DNA of 64,000 nt. Origin: Scytalidium lignicola. Lineage: Eukaryota; Ascomycota; Leotiomycetes. The translations under genes were made by a program, and so were the position numbers. This document shows, piece after piece, positions 32,035-41,328 of this stretch (positions are counted from its first letter, which is position 1; every line of letters starts with the position of its first letter). The notes under the pieces were generated by a model. It was not told the DNA's origin. It ran no database searches and worked only from the letters and a program-made list of their open reading frames with translations. The DNA lies in assembly GCA_002812745.2 (NCBI GenBank), contig NCSJ02000032.1, positions 1 through 64,000 on the forward strand. The letters run 5' to 3'.

Positions 32035-33171
32035 GGTGGTGGTGGTGGGTGGTGGGTTGAGAAGTTCGAGCTGGATAGTGGGGTGGAGGATGAAGGACAA
32101 AAGGAAAATCAAAAAGATTCACAGTGGTTTTTTTATGTATATCTAGGAAAAGAACAGAGAAGAGACTTCAGGAAAATTGAATTGGCCTAGTTCTTACTAA
32201 TTCAGGCCTGCTTGGTGAAGAATGAAGCTGCAGAACCGCATGTATATTGAAGGTCCACCTACCTACATGTATTGGGGCCATGGTCGTTGAGCTCCAAGTC
32301 CCTTCTGCAGCCACCGATAACTGACGGGCAAGGGGGTTGGCCGCAGGCCCGGAGACCCCTAGGGCAATAGCACAGCTGTTTCGGGTGGTGCCGCTGCAGA
32401 GGTTTATCAACTGGTGGTAATCAATTAAATGATGCTGATACTTTTTGGACTTCTAGCCATAACTTCGAATGTTGCCCAGATCGTGCTTGCAGTCTTGTAG
32501 ATAAGGGATCGTGGCGCTATAAGAGGCACGAGTGGCAGGCCTTACAGCGAGCATAAAGCCTGAGGCCCCTCTAATTACAGACCTCGAAACTGAGTTCGGA
32601 TTGAGCCTCAGGCCTTTAGCCTTAAAAATGTCGTGACATACTATTAGATTAATGTATAAAGTGATAATAATCATAGCAAACAACTAATTAAACCGTTAGA
32701 AAAGGCATTAAAAGATTAATCAGAGTAATTATAAATAAAGTAATGTGGCATTAATATCACGTGATCCAATATATATAGTAGAAGCTAAGGCCTCCCTCCT
32801 ATTCTACCGCACCCTACCTTCTAATTGATTGGTTGGTTGCACTAAGCACTCCATGGCCACACAGCTCGATCGCCTACTCCCATATCGCTACCGTACGTAA
32901 TCAACCGTACAATTTTAATAGCTTAAACTAATAATCTAACGCGTAAGACTATTAACGAAGGGTTTAACATAAATCATTGCATTAAGTAAAAGCTTTTATC
33001 TATTTGAAAATCACATGAATTTATCTAAACTATGAATTTATCTAAACTATGAATTTATCTAAACTATGAATTTATCTAAACTATGAAATTCTTGTAAAAT
33101 GTTTAAATTCTTAACATCTTTAAGGATTTTCTAGGTTTTTAAGGACTCATCCAGCTTATCTGGAACTGGGC
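32035..33171. other. Intergenic stretch with a tandem repeat, no gene
   Basis: It contains the racemase promoter. From about 32640 it becomes AT-rich. A 17-bp repeat at 33018-33085 is annotated separately. No coding signal was seen. Confidence 0.4.
33018..33085. repeat. 17-bp tandem repeat, 4 perfect units
   Basis: The unit AATTTATCTAAACTATG is repeated four times without mismatch, just downstream of the stop of the cysteine-rich gene on the minus strand. There are no spacers, so it is not a CRISPR array. Confidence 0.92.
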
Positions 33172-33621
33172 TTAGTTACAAGCACATCCGTTGAAATCTC
33201 CCGCCGTGCAAACACCGTTGACTCCTTCACATCCGTTGCTATTACATGGTCCGTTTGTAGCACCGCATACACTGGCACACTGGCAGCCATTGAAATCTCC
33301 TGCTGTACAAACGCCAAGCTGGCCACCAAGAGCGTTGATTCCTTGACAACTGTTCTGGTTGCAAGGACCTGATGTGAAGCCGCATACGCTGGCACAAGCA
33401 CAGCCTTGGAAATTACCATTGCAAATACCCGTCTCTCCATATAATCCATTTGTTCCTTGACAACCATTCTGATTGCATGCTCCCGGAACAGATCCGCATT
33501 GTTGTCTTATATCGAGACTGGATCGATTCACTAGAGTCCTGAAGAAGGCTGCATCTCCGGTACTGCCTAACAGTGCCACAGCAATCGAAAGAGTAGTTGT
33601 GAGGGAGGAAATAATCCGCAT
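33172..33621 (-). CDS. Secreted cysteine-rich tandem-repeat protein (149 aa)
   Basis: An intact single exon from ATG 33621. Residues 1-24 (MRIISSLTTTLSIAVALLG and STGDA) form a clear signal peptide. After QQ at about 40 come three consecutive repeats of 30-38 residues, each with six cysteines in the order CGxxxGxCNxNxCxGxN, then C, then GCxC: CGSVPGACNQNGCQG, CGFTSGPCNQNSCQG and CGATNGPCNSNGCEG. The mature part has 18 cysteines, an even number consistent with full disulfide pairing. The partial gene at 3-272 belongs to the same family. I do not recognise a named domain. Small secreted cysteine-rich proteins in ascomycetes may be effectors or wall-associated proteins, but nothing here decides that. 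It borders the MITE-rich stretch. Confidence 0.82.
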   Translation of the reverse strand: MRIISSLTTTLSIAVALLGSTGDAAFFRTLVNRSSLDIRQQCGSVPGACNQNGCQGTNGLYGETGICNGNFQGCACASVCGFTSGPCNQNSCQGINALGGQLGVCTAGDFNGCQCASVCGATNGPCNSNGCEGVNGVCTAGDFNGCACN

Positions 33622-34173
33622 TTTTTGATTGTTAAAAAAATATGGTTTTCTTTTTAATGAATAGATGAAAAAGTTTAGTTTAGTAAGAGGGAAAGTAACA
33701 AATCTTTCTCATGCAATGAACAAGAAAAAATGGAAATGTAAAAGTTTTTATGATCTGCTATTATATTAGCTAGTCCGCTGAATAACTTGAGGAATTCTTA
33801 TACTTACAAGATAAGCTGACCTTCGTAAGCTTTGGCTATGTTGTCTGTTCTGCAGCAAAAGTAATATCCAAGCGTTATCACTGAGGTGTCAGGGTCGTCC
33901 GTACGTAGAGTGAAGAGAGACCAGGATGCTGGAACTGAGCAGGTGAATAGCAGTGTAGTAGCAGTTGGTTAGGTGTAAACTCGCTCTAGAATTTCAGCCT
34001 TTCCCTAAATTACAAGATTGATCTCTGATCTCCGTCAAAGGGAAGGGGAAAACCCCTTCTTTATAGACGGGAGTCAGCAGCTAAGGAGCGGCTAGGACTC
34101 AGGCCCTTAACGTTCTCCTCCCTTCATGTGATTAGTACACTGGTAACCTGACATGAGGCTTAGCCCTTAAACT

Positions 34174-34399
34174 GGGTTTCAATAATGACTGGCGCACCCC
34201 ATGTAAGGCTACGAGCCAATCACTCACGTGGTTTGGACCATAATTTACGCTGCTTTAATCATAGCATGAGATCCTACTATTTTCGAGTTCTCGTGCTATA
34301 CAATGATTATATAAATAGGCTAAAGTAACATCATATAATATCCTGATTAAGGCAAAAAATTCTCGCTTGCCAGGGGTGCGCCAGTCATTATTGAAACCC
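34174..34399. mobile_element. MITE with 27-bp perfect terminal inverted repeats
   Basis: Left arm 34174-34200 (GGGTTTCAATAATGACTGGC...) is the exact reverse complement of right arm 34373-34399. The 172-bp interior is AT-rich and non-coding. No clear target-site duplication was found. The element is 226 bp. Confidence 0.75.
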
Positions 34400-34633
34400 C
34401 CTTCCGTATATTCGTGAGATTCTAGGCCTTGAAGGAGTTACAAAGCTAACTACGAAAAAGGAAAGCGATACATATACAGTAGAGGTGAAATGAAGCTGAT
34501 TAGTAATTAATATAGAGTGAAAAATCATAAAGCCTTCATCTTGTTACCGAACGTTACTGAACAGGGCGTAAACTGAGTGAGAATTAACGATTTTATGTTC
34601 TTAATTTAGAAGTTATGCTTATTACTATCCCCC

Positions 34634-34850
34634 CTTAAATACTTCACAAATACAAGGGTAAAAGTGTGATTTGCATGATCTTATTTGCTCACACCCTCGT
34701 ATAACCCTTGTGATATGAGTCTTATATTTTATGAATATTACTCAAATGAGCTTATAAGGTCCTTGTAATCCTTGTTCAGAATCTCACAATCCTGGTCTAA
34801 TCCTAATAATGATCCCAGTTTTTACCCTTGTATGTGTGAAGTATTTAAAG
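34634..34850. mobile_element. MITE family X, copy 1 (about 217 bp)
   Basis: Left arm 34635-34663 (TTAAATACTTCACAAATACA...) and right arm 34820-34848 are inverted repeats of 29 bp with one mismatch. The interior (about 34729-34800) has an inverted relative at 35985-36260, which defines the family. It carries no coding capacity. Confidence 0.72.
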
Positions 34851-34866
34851 AAGGGAATAGTACAGT

Positions 34867-35024
34867 ACCGAAGATTCTCAAATTTACGACTGAAAGAGCT
34901 AACTTCATAAAGAAGAAAATGAACGCTGTACAGTAAACTCAAGAGTAGATCATTCGCTAAAGAATACTATATACAGTAATTAATTTTTGTAACTTTATAA
35001 CGCGTAAATTTGAGAACCTTCAGT
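34867..35024. mobile_element. MITE family Y, copy 1 (158 bp)
   Basis: Both ends carry the inverted terminal repeat ACYGAAGRTTCTCAAATTTA. The interior aligns in reverse complement, almost base for base, with 36051-36208; both copies are 158 bp. Confidence 0.82.
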
Positions 35025-35026
35025 AG

Positions 35027-35185
35027 TACCGTATTATCTCAAATTCCTCGGTTTTGAGCTATATAACACTGTGCATACAAAATTGTCAGCATTAGCCGTA
35101 AATCATCGCTACACAAACTGTATAGCATTAGACAATATACTCCACAAGTATAGCTCAAAACCAAGGAATTTGAGATAATACGGTA
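35027..35185. mobile_element. MITE family Z (159 bp) abutting family Y copy 1
   Basis: Left arm 35027-35063 and right arm 35149-35185 are 37-bp inverted repeats with one mismatch, beginning TACCGTATTATCTCAAATTC. The element starts 2-3 bases after the end of the preceding MITE, suggesting insertion next to or into its border. TA at both ends would suit a Tc1/mariner-type target site. Confidence 0.8.
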
Positions 35186-35653
35186 TGTTATAATTATAAT
35201 TATTATCATTTGTTACAAACTATCTCAGTTAAGAATCACGGTAAATAAGCCGTAGTGATTACAAGCCATCCTAGTCGCAGGCCAACCTAGTTTAGAGCTA
35301 AAGTAGTTACGGGCTATGTAGTTGTAGGCTATGTACAACTATGTTCACAAAACATTTCATGTTTTTGGTGACAGGATATACAACGGCTGATACCGGCAAA
35401 ATCTTGTGCATTTAAATAACTCAAGCATACATTCAAGGAAGGCCTTTAACTATTGACAGATTTCATCTGAATCTGCAAAAACTACATAAAATTACGTCAT
35501 CACAGGAAAAGTAAGACTAAAATATTCTNAAAAAAAGAACTTGGCGCAGTTTTATGCCAAAGCATTTCTACAGTAATTTACGTGCACGTGTCGTATTTCC
35601 GAATGAGAAGTCAATATCAGGGTTCTGAAGCCGCACACTCCATGTAAGACAGG

Positions 35654-35903
35654 TACGGAGGTCGCGGCAAAATGTGATGGGAATCGGCCAAGACACTAAA
35701 CGTGCACGTGCCATATGATTACATAATATGTGATAGGCTTTTCAGCGAGTGTAGTGCCTAAAGTGCCCTATAATTACAGCGTGCTACAGAGCATTAACAG
35801 GCTGAAGGTCGCTATAATTATAGGGTACTTCCAGCGCCCAAATCGTTAGCGCTTGTCTAGCGCCTTGGCACCATTCCCATCACATTTTGCCGCGACCTCC
35901 GTA
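35654..35903. mobile_element. MITE family W, copy 1 (250 bp)
   Basis: Perfect 31-bp inverted repeats at 35654-35684 and 35873-35903, beginning TACGGAGGTCGCGGCAAAAT; similarity continues inward to CCAAG/CTTGG. The interior has CCCTATAATTAYAG-type palindromes shared with a second copy at 55703-55972. It begins and ends with TA. Confidence 0.87.
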
Positions 35904-35984
35904 CTCTTAAAAGATTCGTTCCGGCCAATATGTCCGATAGCCCAATCGGTTAGCTTATTAGTGACTCAGCCGGCTGGATTAGAC

Positions 35985-36260
35985 TAGGATTAGACAAGGA
36001 TTGTAAGATTCTAAACAAAGACTACAAGGGCCTTATGAGATTATTTGAGTACTGAAGGTTCTCAAATTTACACGTCATAAAGCTACAAGGATTAATTACT
36101 GTATATAGTATTCTTTAGCGAATAATCTACTCTTGAGTTCACTGTACAGCGTTCATTTTCTTCTTTATGAAGTTAGCTCTTTGACTCGTAAATTTGAGAA
36201 TCTTCAGTACTGTAAGATTCATAAAAATAGAATCCTTACAGCATCACTTAAATCCTCACT
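35985..36260. mobile_element. MITE family X, copy 2, interrupted by a family Y element
   Basis: Sequence 35985-36050 matches the reverse complement of 34741-34800 (GGATTAGACTAGGATTAGAC and onward). The match resumes after 36208 (TAAGATTCATAAAA). The gap is filled exactly by family Y copy 2. The outer ends of this X copy are degraded and no clear terminal repeat remains. Confidence 0.6.
36051..36208. mobile_element. MITE family Y, copy 2 (158 bp), nested in family X
   Basis: It ends in ACTGAAGRTTCTCAAATTTA inverted repeats and is the reverse complement of 34867-35024 with scattered substitutions. Flanks TTTGAGT and CTGTAAGATTC correspond to the uninterrupted TTGAGTAATATTC of X copy 1, so the insertion site is visible. 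Confidence 0.82.
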
Positions 36261-36381
36261 ATGCGGTACAAGATATTGCTACTTTCGCAAGTTGTTACAC
36301 TTTTTCTCATTAGCTTGTGTGCTTCATTGTCCATTAAAAGGTTGGTTTCAAAAACGCGACGCTTTAGCAGAGAGGAACTAG

Positions 36382-36992
36382 GGAACTGGCTTCAAATCAT
36401 CTAGCACCGATATCGCAACCATTCCGGAGGTAAAGAAGGATCTTTCCACTCTTTCCGTAAGGGATGGAGGAAATCAGGTTATTCCAGCTCGAACCCGTAA
36501 TATCTTTCGTGTAGCCAATGCTGGCGCCCTCGCGATTCAACGAGCCTTCAGTGTCGGATTTTCCAGCTCTTCAGACAACCCGTTTCCGAACGAGTTAGCG
36601 GTGGGATAGGCGGTGCTCAGATCCAAGGGTTGTTAAACACGGCCGCAGTCATTGCGGGACAAACCAATACTATATCAGCTACTTCAAATCCGATCATCAA
36701 CTTTATACTAAATGATGATGGAGGTGGAGCGAGTGCTGTATTGAACGCCGTGACTGTGAATTCAGTCGTCCAGCTAATGGGGAACCCTATAGCCAATACA
36801 TGGCAGCAAGTTTCACAGCTAGTAGGAAGTATCCCCACTCTTTCGAATCTAGTCAACTCGGGATTCCAAGACGTCATCTCCGAGAGATTCAGAGTTGCAG
36901 ATTACCAGATCATCCAGCAGATTAATCCTAACCTGTTCGTGATTATTGCAGAGCTTCGGATCGTAACACGATTTGTAATAGGAGAAGATTAA
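36382..36992 (+). pseudogene. Fragment of an unrecognised protein-coding gene, 5' truncated and frameshifted
   Basis: A plus-strand frame from 36382 reads FKSSSTDIATIPEVKKDL, TLSVRDGGNQVIPARTRNIF and FSVGFSSSSDNPFPNELAVG, then stops at TAG near 36606. A shift of one base in the GGG at about 36603-36605 carries on as GGAQIQGLLNTAAVIAGQTN, then VVQLMGNPIANTWQQVSQLV, to TAA 36990-36992. Together that is about 200 residues without a start codon. The upstream neighbour is MITE sequence, so the 5' end may have been lost. I recognise no family. The indel lies in a G run and could be an error. Confidence 0.45.
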
Positions 36993-37692
36993 ATGCAGGT
37001 ATCATAGAGGGACGCGGCAATGCTGTACCGAATTTATGGTAGGATAGGGCTGATGATCAACACGAAGAGTCGTCAACTCTGAAATCAAATTTATCTGTTC
37101 TTAATGGTTTATTGCTGATATAACATTTATGGTTGAATAGTTAAGTCATTATTTTCGATAACTTGAAGTTAATGGCAACGGGATGTGATTAGCTGTAAGC
37201 AGTTATATATGCATGCACCTGACTTTGCAAAGAATACCGTAATCACGCCTCAGGCCACAACACTGAGAACAAAATACCCCGCAGTAGCCCCTGATAGTAC
37301 GTCTAAGATAAATCTAAAGTGATATTAACACAAGTAAGCTGCGGAGAGTATTCTCATTTCATGGTATTACATAACATACTATACCGTTTTCCATTTTAGT
37401 TCGAGCTTCATTTTACATTTGTGTAATAATGGACATATTTTTATGTTTCACCACAAAAATGATATCCTTAACAGCTATAAAATGAAAGCTGAAAAGTGTA
37501 AAGAATAAGCAGGGATAATAACTTTATCTTCATATCATATATTAACCCGCCAGATTAAACGTCTTACACTCTGTCACAATGCGATCTTCAGAATAAATCT
37601 ATTTTTTGTTTTGTTTGGAAATACCCTACACATTGCAGTAGGAGAATTTGTCAACTGAGGATAACCGGCAAGCTTTTACACCTTCTTGACCC
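36993..37692. other. Intergenic, AT-rich, no gene
   Basis: Nothing recognisable. Moderately AT-rich sequence leads into the kinase-like pseudogene. Confidence 0.4.
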
Positions 37693-38748
37693 ATGTCAAC
37701 TACTACTACCACCGATGACGATACTATCGATGATATAGCTGTTGTTCAGATCCATACTGGTGATGGCGATGGCGCTGATATAGTTTTTGAATTTAACAAG
37801 ATATGCATCGCCGTGTCTATATTCCCGAGCCACTCATCGCAAAATCACCTTGAAAATCGACCTGGACAAGCCATTGAGGATCACTTAATCAACCTTCTCA
37901 CTCAGGCTATCATTGGCGGTGATAACTACGACGATATCTTAGACGAAATTTTAGATGTCATATTCGTCGCCGGACGACCGTACTTCACCCAAGTGGTCCA
38001 GATGTCAACGGACAGACCACCTAGCAAGGTGCTGCATTCACTTCTCTAACCCCAGGTGTTCCATTTTCGCCTGCAGACTGTTGATAGTAAGCCGACAATT
38101 ATATCAATAGACCCCGAAGAATGTTATTCAGATTTTGAGCCATATTTATCTCCTGATATTTATTCTGACTTTCAGATTGAGGTCGACATCCCACAGTACT
38201 CCTCCATGGAGATTCGTGTCCTACAGATCTTTTGACAAGCGGTGCTGTCAGTCAAGTGCTAGTCGAAGACCAAGAGATGTTATGCAAGGCTCGGCCTACA
38301 GGATTAGAGGATCCGAACTTGAAGCAGGAGCTGGAAAGTTTCCAAAAGATTGCAAAAGCTTCACAATGCAGCTCACTGCCGATTCGAGTTCTAAAACTGC
38401 TCGGTTACGTCAAGCAAGCTAGCAATGGACACATTGTTGGGCTCTTGTGCGAATGGATTGCGTCCGACTTGCCTCGTCTCAAAAACATTGACGTTTCCAC
38501 TATACCCAGAGAGAGAAGGGATAAAAGGGTATCCCAAATTCGAGACAGTAGATCAGCTACATAAGATTGGTATGATCTTGGAAGATGGAAAAATTAGTAA
38601 CGTTGTGATTGGCAATGATGACAATGCATGGTTGATAGATTTTGGAGGTGGTTGGACAAAGGGTTGGGTTGATGAGGAGTTGGCTGATACGATTGAAGGG
38701 GACGGGCAAGCGGTTAGAAACATTGCGAAATTCTTGGGCGTTGATTGA
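37693..38748 (+). pseudogene. Fungal protein-kinase-like gene, broken by a stop and two frameshifts
   Basis: ATG 37693 (MSTTTTTDDDTIDD) opens a frame that reaches TAA at 38047-38049, then continues in the same frame as VFHFRLQTVDSKPTII and IDPEECYSDFEPYLSP. Near 38226 a one-base loss shifts to DLLTSGAVSQVLVEDQEML and SNGHIVGLLCEWI. Near 38545 another shift leads to TVDQLHKIGMI, EDGKISNVVIGNDDNAW, LIDFGGGWTKGW and a stop at 38746-38748. The last part is the catalytic-loop and DFG region of the atypical kinase-like family of filamentous fungi (DGKxSNVhIDxxDNAWLIDFGGG). The normally conserved WGDGK is LEDGK here, so the catalytic loop is also altered. Total length of about 350 residues matches the family. 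Three disruptions plus a changed core make this a real pseudogene rather than pure sequencing error. Confidence 0.72.
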
Positions 38749-40044
38749 AGGATTCTTCTGTGAACACCTTGCCGTTTACCAAGGAACGTCTGTTCTGATG
38801 GCCTCTCATACTGATGACCAACAAGGCATAAGAGCTGGATTTTGAGATTTTGAGACTTGGAGAGATTGGTTGAATGCACAATAATGAGGGCCTTAATTGT
38901 GTCACAAACCCTTGAGAACCTAAACGATGGTTGCAACTTCTCTCGAAGCGGGACTTGCATTCTGGAAGGTCTCTGCATCTCATCCCCTATTTTGCAGCGT
39001 CTATAGTCAAGTTGAAGCTATCGCTTGTCTCTCATGATGACTAACCGCAGGACAGCTTCCTTCTGCTACAAGTCAAATCGGTACCAGGAGAAGTACGTCT
39101 TTCCTGCTTTTTCGGACTCAATCTGCGCTTAGGAACTGGCTAATAACCGGAGTGGTGAAGTCTCGGTTTCTCTACTCCTGAGCCCAGAAGATGCAATTTG
39201 CCCGCCACGTGTACTGCAGTAACAAGAGGCTATTTTATACAGCCTCATGACCGACTATATTAACACTTCCACCGGAAGTTCCAAAGGTTTCTGCTATCCA
39301 GATCTCTCTGTCTCACAGGGGCTCGTGGGGGCTAAATTTGTGTGTATCCACGTGCAACCGGAAGGATACTGATATCCGGATATAAATCTCTGTTGATCTG
39401 CGGTTAAACCTCATGAGAGACCTTACCGGACTCCCGGTATTGAAAATCAGTACCCAAAACTTTCGATATGCGTGTGCAGTTATTTGTCTTGCCTGGTCTT
39501 CGCATCTATCTTCTGCCTTCAGCAAGTCCAAGGTCACGGATGAGCTGGTTGAGACACGCACGACACAAAACCTATGTTAGTAGAAACCGGCAGGATTGTA
39601 TTTTTGATGTCCATGCTACTGTATTGATTTGGCTCTGCAGCTTCACCGCTTCTATTGCTAAACTAAGATGTAATAATTAGCTCATGTAGCTCTACTGTAT
39701 TAACTGGAGGGTCTCAGACTAGTTTCAGTTGTGTTTGGGCGACCAAGGTGCGAGGCAGCATCTGGAATGAAACATCTCAACAGAGAATAGTCACCCATAG
39801 CCAAACAAACTAGAACCTAGAGATCACAAATGACAAGCAAAACAAAGCACAGACAAACCAAAACCATCTTACTACATTGACATTGAATAGCAATTCAATT
39901 CTATCATATCCATCACATATCGTCCCTCTTCCGTTCTCCCCCCTCNAAAAAAGAATCATATCCCACATGCATGCTTGCTCTCAAAGCTTAGAAACAGAAA
40001 CGCCCGATCNAAAAAAAGAATTCCATCCCAACCCCAGCCTTTCT
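38749..40044. other. Intergenic, no supported gene
   Basis: Short frames only. Ns at 39946 and 40010 each precede an A run. The last 150 bases are the 3' flank of the Atx1 gene. Confidence 0.4.
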
Positions 40045-40570
40045 CTATTCCTCAGGAACCTCAATGCTCTTCTCCGTACCATCGACCTCGCCAGAGTTCA
40101 CCTTCTTCCCGGTCTTCTTGATAGTCTTCAGCACGGTTTCGTACGCGAGGGAGGGCTCGGCGATGACGGTTGCGGTTTGGGCATCGAGGGAGACGTCGTA
40201 GGATTTCACGCCTAGAAGAGAGAGCATTAGTTTTGATTTATTCTAGATTTTCTTTTATCTGGGGTTTTCTTCTTCTTTCTGAGAAAATGGTATGGTGAGT
40301 GTGGAAAATTGAGGTCGCAGTGCAATGCAATGCGGGGCTGCGATAGATGATGGATGGATGGAGGGGTTCGGAGAACGGAACAGATAATGCGAAAGGAAAT
40401 TCCCAGCGATGGGGATTGAGAATGTGTAGCAGTAGAGAGGATATATGGTAATGGAGAGGATATAGGAAGCTCATTCACGTACCATCGAGCCTCTTCAATA
40501 CACGATCAACGGCTCCCGAGCACCCGCTGCAGGTCATGGTGACGTTGAACTTGTACGTGTGTTCCGACAT
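40045..40570 (-). CDS. ATX1: Copper metallochaperone Atx1
   Basis: Exon 1 is 40570-40483 and exon 2 is 40211-40045, joined across a 271-nt intron (GTACGT donor, TTCTAG acceptor), giving 84 residues. The metal-binding motif MTCSGC (Met12 to Cys17) and VDRVLKRLDGVKSYDV follow the beta-alpha-beta ferredoxin-like fold of heavy-metal-associated domains. KTIKKTGKKV near the C-terminus supplies the basic patch used for docking to the Ccc2-type P-type ATPase. In the cytosol Atx1 carries Cu(I) to the Golgi copper pump for multicopper oxidase loading. Length is normal for fungal Atx1 with a short acidic tail. No copper-response element could be identified by eye. Confidence 0.93.
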
Positions 40571-41328
40571 GGTTGTTGTAGTAGTAATATTTGCGAGATA
40601 TTTGCGCGCAGGGTAGAGAGCTGATTCACGAGGTAGAGAAGAGAAAAGATGAGATGAGGGCGGTTTTGCACCTTTTATCCTGTGTGTAAAGAGAAAGAGT
40701 CAGAAACTGTAACGTAAATAGGACTATTTTTGTTTAGTGATACGGTACGCAATGCGAGGTATTTAATGGCCAGCGACGGTGTCCCGTCAGCTTAGAAATC
40801 GAGGGGCGCGGTTAAGATATTACGCCATCACAGCCCCCCTCGAGCTAAGTTAATCAAAGTTTCAACATCTCGGTCTTTGAAACTTGCTCACTTTTTGTAG
40901 CTGGAAATGCGACTATGGTTAATTATACATTTTGATTTTCAGGACGCTCGAGACCGAGATCGAGACTTGGGAGGTTTTGCGTTCTTTTTGCCATGTTTCA
41001 TTTGCGAACTTGGGGAGCCAGCAGGCTTTTGGCGTATGTCTGAGCGAAGAGCCAGCGTCGCAACTCGCTCATATCTTATCGATTCTTGGATAGCGAGAGA
41101 TATTTTGATTCCTAGAGCTATGGTTGAGACACTTAAATAAATCACGGTCTATACTTGTATCACAGCTGGAGCACATATAAATTCTCCACTTCACAAAAGC
41201 TATACAAGACTCATACAAGATTCATAAATTAGATACCCCTAAATGTCGAAATATAACCTCATATCTTCACCATATACTCCAGCAAAACACCACGCCTTGA
41301 CCTAAACCCCGTTTTCAAAAAGATACAC
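40571..41328. other. Intergenic, no supported gene
   Basis: It contains the Atx1 promoter (TC-rich just upstream of 40570) and the 3' flank of the Ire1 gene. A 77-codon plus-strand frame at 40907-41140 shows no motif and is not called. Confidence 0.4.

Larger units (their letters stand above)
33622..36381. other. Gene-poor MITE nest
   Basis: No gene is supported. At least seven inverted-repeat elements or fragments lie in 34174-36260, annotated separately. Remaining sequence is AT-rich or consists of flanks between elements. An N at 35529 borders an A run. Confidence 0.6.
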
